Assembly (NCBI GenBank): GCA_005884985.1
Contig: VAYK01000016.1
Span: 1 to 8,445, forward strand
Source of the DNA: Actinomycetota bacterium
GTDB taxonomy: Bacteria > Actinomycetota > Thermoleophilia > Solirubrobacterales > 70-9
Direction: 5' to 3'
DNA length: 8,445 nt
Shown: piece after piece, positions 6,378 to 8,445 of the stretch
How the letters are laid out: each line of letters begins with the position of its first letter
Numbering within the stretch: position 1 is the stretch's first letter
Program-made: the position numbers and the translations under genes
Notes under the pieces: model-generated
What the model was told of the DNA's origin: nothing
What the model saw: only the letters and a program-made list of their open reading frames with translations
The model's database searches: none

Positions 6378-7535
6378 ATGGCCACAGTTCAAACTGGCGC
6401 AAACGGCTGGCGGAAAGAATGGTTCGAGATCGAAGACGCGACGTACCTGAACACCGCAGCACACGCAGTGATGCCCCGTGTTTCACTGCGCGCGGTGCAG
6501 GCTTCGCTCGAAGCTAAGAAGGCTCCCCATCACATAACCGACTCCGCTTTCTTCGAGGTGCCAAACCGAATTCGGGCCTCCCTATCGGAACTGATTGGGG
6601 CCAAACCGGGAGAAATCACACTGACAACTGGCGCAAGCACTGGTGTCGCGGCCGTGGCACATGGCCTGACCTGGGAGCCGGGCGACGAGATCATCACCGC
6701 GAGGGGAGAGTTCCCGCTGCAGTACGCCACCTGGAAGCCAATGGAGGAACGCGAGGGCGTGAAGCTGAAGATCGTAGCGCCGCGAGACCGTTTCATTACG
6801 GCGGACGACCTGATTGCCGCGATGACATCCAGAACGCGCGTCATCTCCGTAAGTCACGTGCGCTTTGACGACGGCTCGCTGTTGGATGCGGCTCGCGTGT
6901 CTGCGGCCTGCCACGCCCAGGGAGCGCTGCTTGTGCTCGATGCGAGCCAGTCTTGCGGAGCGATGCCAGTGGATGTGGGCGAACTTGGTGCTGACATATT
7001 GGTGTGCGCTGGCTACAAGTGGCTCCTCGGTCCCTACGGCACCGGATTTTGTTGGGCCAGGAGCGAGCAAATGGATACGATGCGCCCAAGTCCGTTCTCT
7101 TGGACGGCCCAAGCTGCAGACACTTTTTCGGCGCTGAATTTTGTCGATCCCAAACCGTCGCGCAGTGCGAAGCGTTGGGATGCCGCAGAAGCGGCCACCT
7201 ATTTCAACTTGAACCTGACGGCCATGGACGCCTCGGTGCGTTTGGTGTTGCGTATCGGGCCTGAGATGGTGCTCGAACATAACCGGAGATTGATCGATCG
7301 CCTGTTCGAGCGCCTCCCCGAGGACTGCGTTCCGGCCAGTCCGCTGGACTCTACGCAGCGCGGGCCGTACGGTTGCTTCACAGCCCGGAACCAGCACAAG
7401 ACTGCCGACCTCTATCAGAAGTTGCGAAACAGGAATGTCGTCGTGAGCATGCGCGAGGGTCGGATTCGCGTCTCACCTCATCTGTTCAACTCCCAGCGGG
7501 ACATCGATCGCCTCATCGACGCGGTGACCGCGTGA
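6378..7535 (+). CDS. Class V PLP-dependent aminotransferase-fold enzyme (cysteine desulfurase/epimerase-like)
   Basis: The gene encodes a 385-residue, full-length fold-type I enzyme. The N-terminus has the substrate-side motif TYLNTAAHAVMP (22-33); the cofactor phosphate region is LTTGASTGVAAVAHGL (82-97). LVLDASQSCGAMPVDV (185-200) supplies the pyridine-nitrogen aspartate D188 and Q191, and ADILVCAGYKWLLGPYGTGF (205-224) has the Schiff-base lysine K214. The C-terminal domain ends with VVVSMREGRIRVSPHLFNSQ (354-373), whose arginine usually binds the substrate carboxylate. Members include cysteine desulfurases, isopenicillin N epimerase-like proteins and kynureninase relatives; no mobile-loop catalytic cysteine typical of desulfurases is evident, so the reaction is open. 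The start at 6378 has AAGAGAGAGAG just upstream. Third codon positions are more A/T-rich than in neighbouring genes. The nearby MFS carrier may export its product or take up its substrate. Confidence 0.9.
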   Translation: MATVQTGANGWRKEWFEIEDATYLNTAAHAVMPRVSLRAVQASLEAKKAPHHITDSAFFEVPNRIRASLSELIGAKPGEITLTTGASTGVAAVAHGLTWEPGDEIITARGEFPLQYATWKPMEEREGVKLKIVAPRDRFITADDLIAAMTSRTRVISVSHVRFDDGSLLDAARVSAACHAQGALLVLDASQSCGAMPVDVGELGADILVCAGYKWLLGPYGTGFCWARSEQMDTMRPSPFSWTAQAADTFSALNFVDPKPSRSAKRWDAAEAATYFNLNLTAMDASVRLVLRIGPEMVLEHNRRLIDRLFERLPEDCVPASPLDSTQRGPYGCFTARNQHKTADLYQKLRNRNVVVSMREGRIRVSPHLFNSQRDIDRLIDAVTA

Positions 7536-7584
7536 CCCAGTCGCAGGATTTGGCACAGACTGAAGAGGACGCGGTGGCCATCGT

Positions 7585-8157
7585 TCAGGACACGAGTCGG
7601 CCCGCAAGCAGGGCAGCCACCGCAGCTTTCGCATGACGCGCCGCGGTCGGATCCCGACGAGACCCACCAACGGCGTACGCCCCGTCCACGAGCAGCACCA
7701 CCTGCGCGGCCAGGTCGGTGTCTTCCTCGCCCGCCTCGACGAGGAGTTGGTGAACGAGTCCCTCGCGAGCCCGCAGATGCGCCAGCGCGGCCTCATGAAC
7801 GGGATGGCCTGGGCGGTTGATCTCGAGGGATGCGTTGATGAACGCGCACCCAGCCTTCGTTTTCGTGCGGAGGGCGTTCTCGATCACATCGAAGAGCGAC
7901 AGGATCACCAGATCGCCCGTCTCCTCGGAGCGGCGCCTCGCATTTGCCTCGAGGCTCAGCAGGGCGCGTCGGCTTCGATCGCTGAGGGCTTCGGCGACGA
8001 GCCGATCCTTGGAGCCGAAGTGCTGGTACAGGGTCCGCTTCGTCACCCCCGCACGGGCCGCGATCGCGTCCACTCCCGTGCCCGTGATGCCGCCCGCATA
8101 TGTCAGGTCACTCGTCGCACCGAGGAGCGCGTCGTGTGCATTTGGCCGGTCGGTCAT
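7585..8157 (-). CDS. TetR/AcrR-family transcriptional repressor
   Basis: The gene encodes a 190-residue protein of typical TetR length. The N-terminal HTH is VDAIAARAGVTKRTLYQHFG (29-48) followed by SKDRLVAEAL, with the TLYxHFxSK signature. The C-terminal ligand-binding part (GCAFINASLEINRPGHPVHE, 103-122, and helices with LVHQLLVEAG and AAQVVLLVDGAYAVGG) is of the kind found in regulators of efflux or oxidoreductase genes. The frame also allows an ATG at 8196, but that would place the coding sequence across the operator; the ATG at 8157 gives the standard N-terminus. There is no SD before it, and TATACT lies 7 bases upstream, suggesting a leaderless mRNA. It is convergent with the aminotransferase (49 bases between stops) and divergent from the gene at 8426, which it most likely represses. 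Confidence 0.92.
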   Translation of the reverse strand: MTDRPNAHDALLGATSDLTYAGGITGTGVDAIAARAGVTKRTLYQHFGSKDRLVAEALSDRSRRALLSLEANARRRSEETGDLVILSLFDVIENALRTKTKAGCAFINASLEINRPGHPVHEAALAHLRAREGLVHQLLVEAGEEDTDLAAQVVLLVDGAYAVGGSRRDPTAARHAKAAVAALLAGRLVS

Positions 8158-8164
8158 GGCCGAT

Positions 8165-8184
8165 AGTATACACACCGATCGGTG
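8165..8184 (-). promoter_or_regulatory. TetR operator overlapping the tetR -10 element
   Basis: CACCGATCGGTG (8173-8184) is a perfect 12-base palindrome. Reading the minus strand, ACCGATCGGTGTGTATACT (8183-8165) ends in TATACT, a good -10 placed 7 bases before the tetR ATG. No convincing -35 is seen at 17-18 bases. The site matches the second operator at 8306-8324 in 18 of 19 bases. Autorepression by the adjacent TetR protein is the simplest reading. Confidence 0.7.
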
Positions 8185-8295
8185 GACTTGGGCCACCCCG
8201 CGTCGCCCGAAGCGACGACCGAATCGGGGCGCCGAGGACTAGGAACTCGAATCCAGACGAGCTGGTCGTCGGCTTCGACAGCCACTGACGTTCTG

Positions 8296-8324
8296 GTGAC
8301 AGTATACCGATCGGTATGTATACT
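8296..8324 (+). promoter_or_regulatory. Promoter with embedded TetR operator for the gene at 8426
   Basis: GTGACA (8296-8301) and TATACT (8319-8324) form a -35/-10 pair with exactly 17 bases between. The spacer contains ATACCGATCGGTAT (8304-8317), a perfect 14-base palindrome, so a bound repressor would block RNA polymerase. An outer repeat, AGTATAC (8301-8307) with GTATACT (8318-8324), nests around it. Transcription would start near 8331, giving a leader of about 95 bases before the ATG at 8426. Confidence 0.75.
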
Positions 8325-8425
8325 GCCGGAGACAACTGCGGACCACCCACATTTCGAGGAGGCCTCTATCGACGTCTAGAGCCAATCCAGTCTCGCCATC
8401 TGAACCGCAAGAAAGGGACTCGTGC

Positions 8426-8445
8426 ATGCCTCTCGAAAAGGTGAA
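8426..8445 (+). CDS. Start of an unidentified gene, cut by the window end
   Basis: An ATG at 8426 opens MPLEKV and runs to the window edge. GAAAGGGA (8411-8418) lies 7-8 bases upstream as an SD, and an operator-containing promoter is about 100 bases upstream. The six residues do not identify the product. By position it should be the main target of the divergent TetR repressor; such targets are often efflux carriers or oxidoreductases. Confidence 0.55.

Noticed and set aside
6582..7397. 271-residue minus-strand frame antisense to the aminotransferase
   Set aside because: Shadow frame; the sense strand carries the PLP lysine and other family motifs in the correct order.
7536..7584. Bidirectional terminator between the convergent aminotransferase and tetR genes
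   Set aside because: No stem-loop with a T run is visible in these 49 bases.
7633..8166. 177-residue plus-strand frame antisense to the TetR gene
   Set aside because: The TetR HTH motif is unambiguous on the minus strand, and the antisense frame shows no domain.

Overview
The window is GC-rich bacterial DNA with strong G/C preference at third codon positions, compact gene spacing, and a mix of clear Shine-Dalgarno (SD) starts and SD-less starts placed just downstream of TANNNT hexamers. That start usage fits high-GC groups with frequent leaderless mRNAs, such as Actinomycetota or Chloroflexota, but nothing here is a taxonomic marker, so this is inference. It reads as an ordinary chromosomal accessory region of small oxidoreductases, one-domain enzymes and local regulators. 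I see no rRNA, tRNA, CRISPR array, transposase or phage gene.

Layout. (1) 1-1989: two divergent medium-chain dehydrogenase/reductase (MDR, quinone-reductase-like) genes, the left one running off the window. (2) 2156-3506: a short LuxR-type helix-turn-helix (HTH) regulator on the minus strand, divergent from a two-gene plus-strand unit encoding an NTF2/SnoaL-like protein and a SRPBCC (START-like) protein. (3) About 3514-5075: a decaying stretch. It holds a remnant that looks like a GGDEF diguanylate cyclase without its active-site motif, an AraC-family regulator whose second HTH is lost to an apparent internal deletion plus frameshift, and a small membrane-protein gene split between two frames. 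(4) 5072-7535: an intact major facilitator superfamily (MFS) transporter followed after 22 bases by a class V PLP-dependent aminotransferase-fold enzyme, probably one operon. (5) 7585-8445: a TetR regulator on the minus strand, then an intergenic region with two matching palindromic operators, and the first codons of a divergent gene that leaves the window.

How they may work together. The clearest regulatory logic is at the right end. A 19-base sequence containing the core ACCGATCGGT occurs twice with one mismatch, in opposite orientations: once overlapping the predicted -10 of the tetR gene and once between a -35 (GTGACA) and a -10 (TATACT) with 17-base spacing, facing the gene at 8426. This is a textbook arrangement for a TetR repressor controlling itself and its neighbour. 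The LuxR/NTF2/SRPBCC cluster is probably a small regulated unit. The MFS-aminotransferase operon once lay beside a divergent AraC regulator that now appears broken. I found no convincing new biological system; the most informative features are the gene decay around 3.5-5.1 kb and the paired TetR operators.
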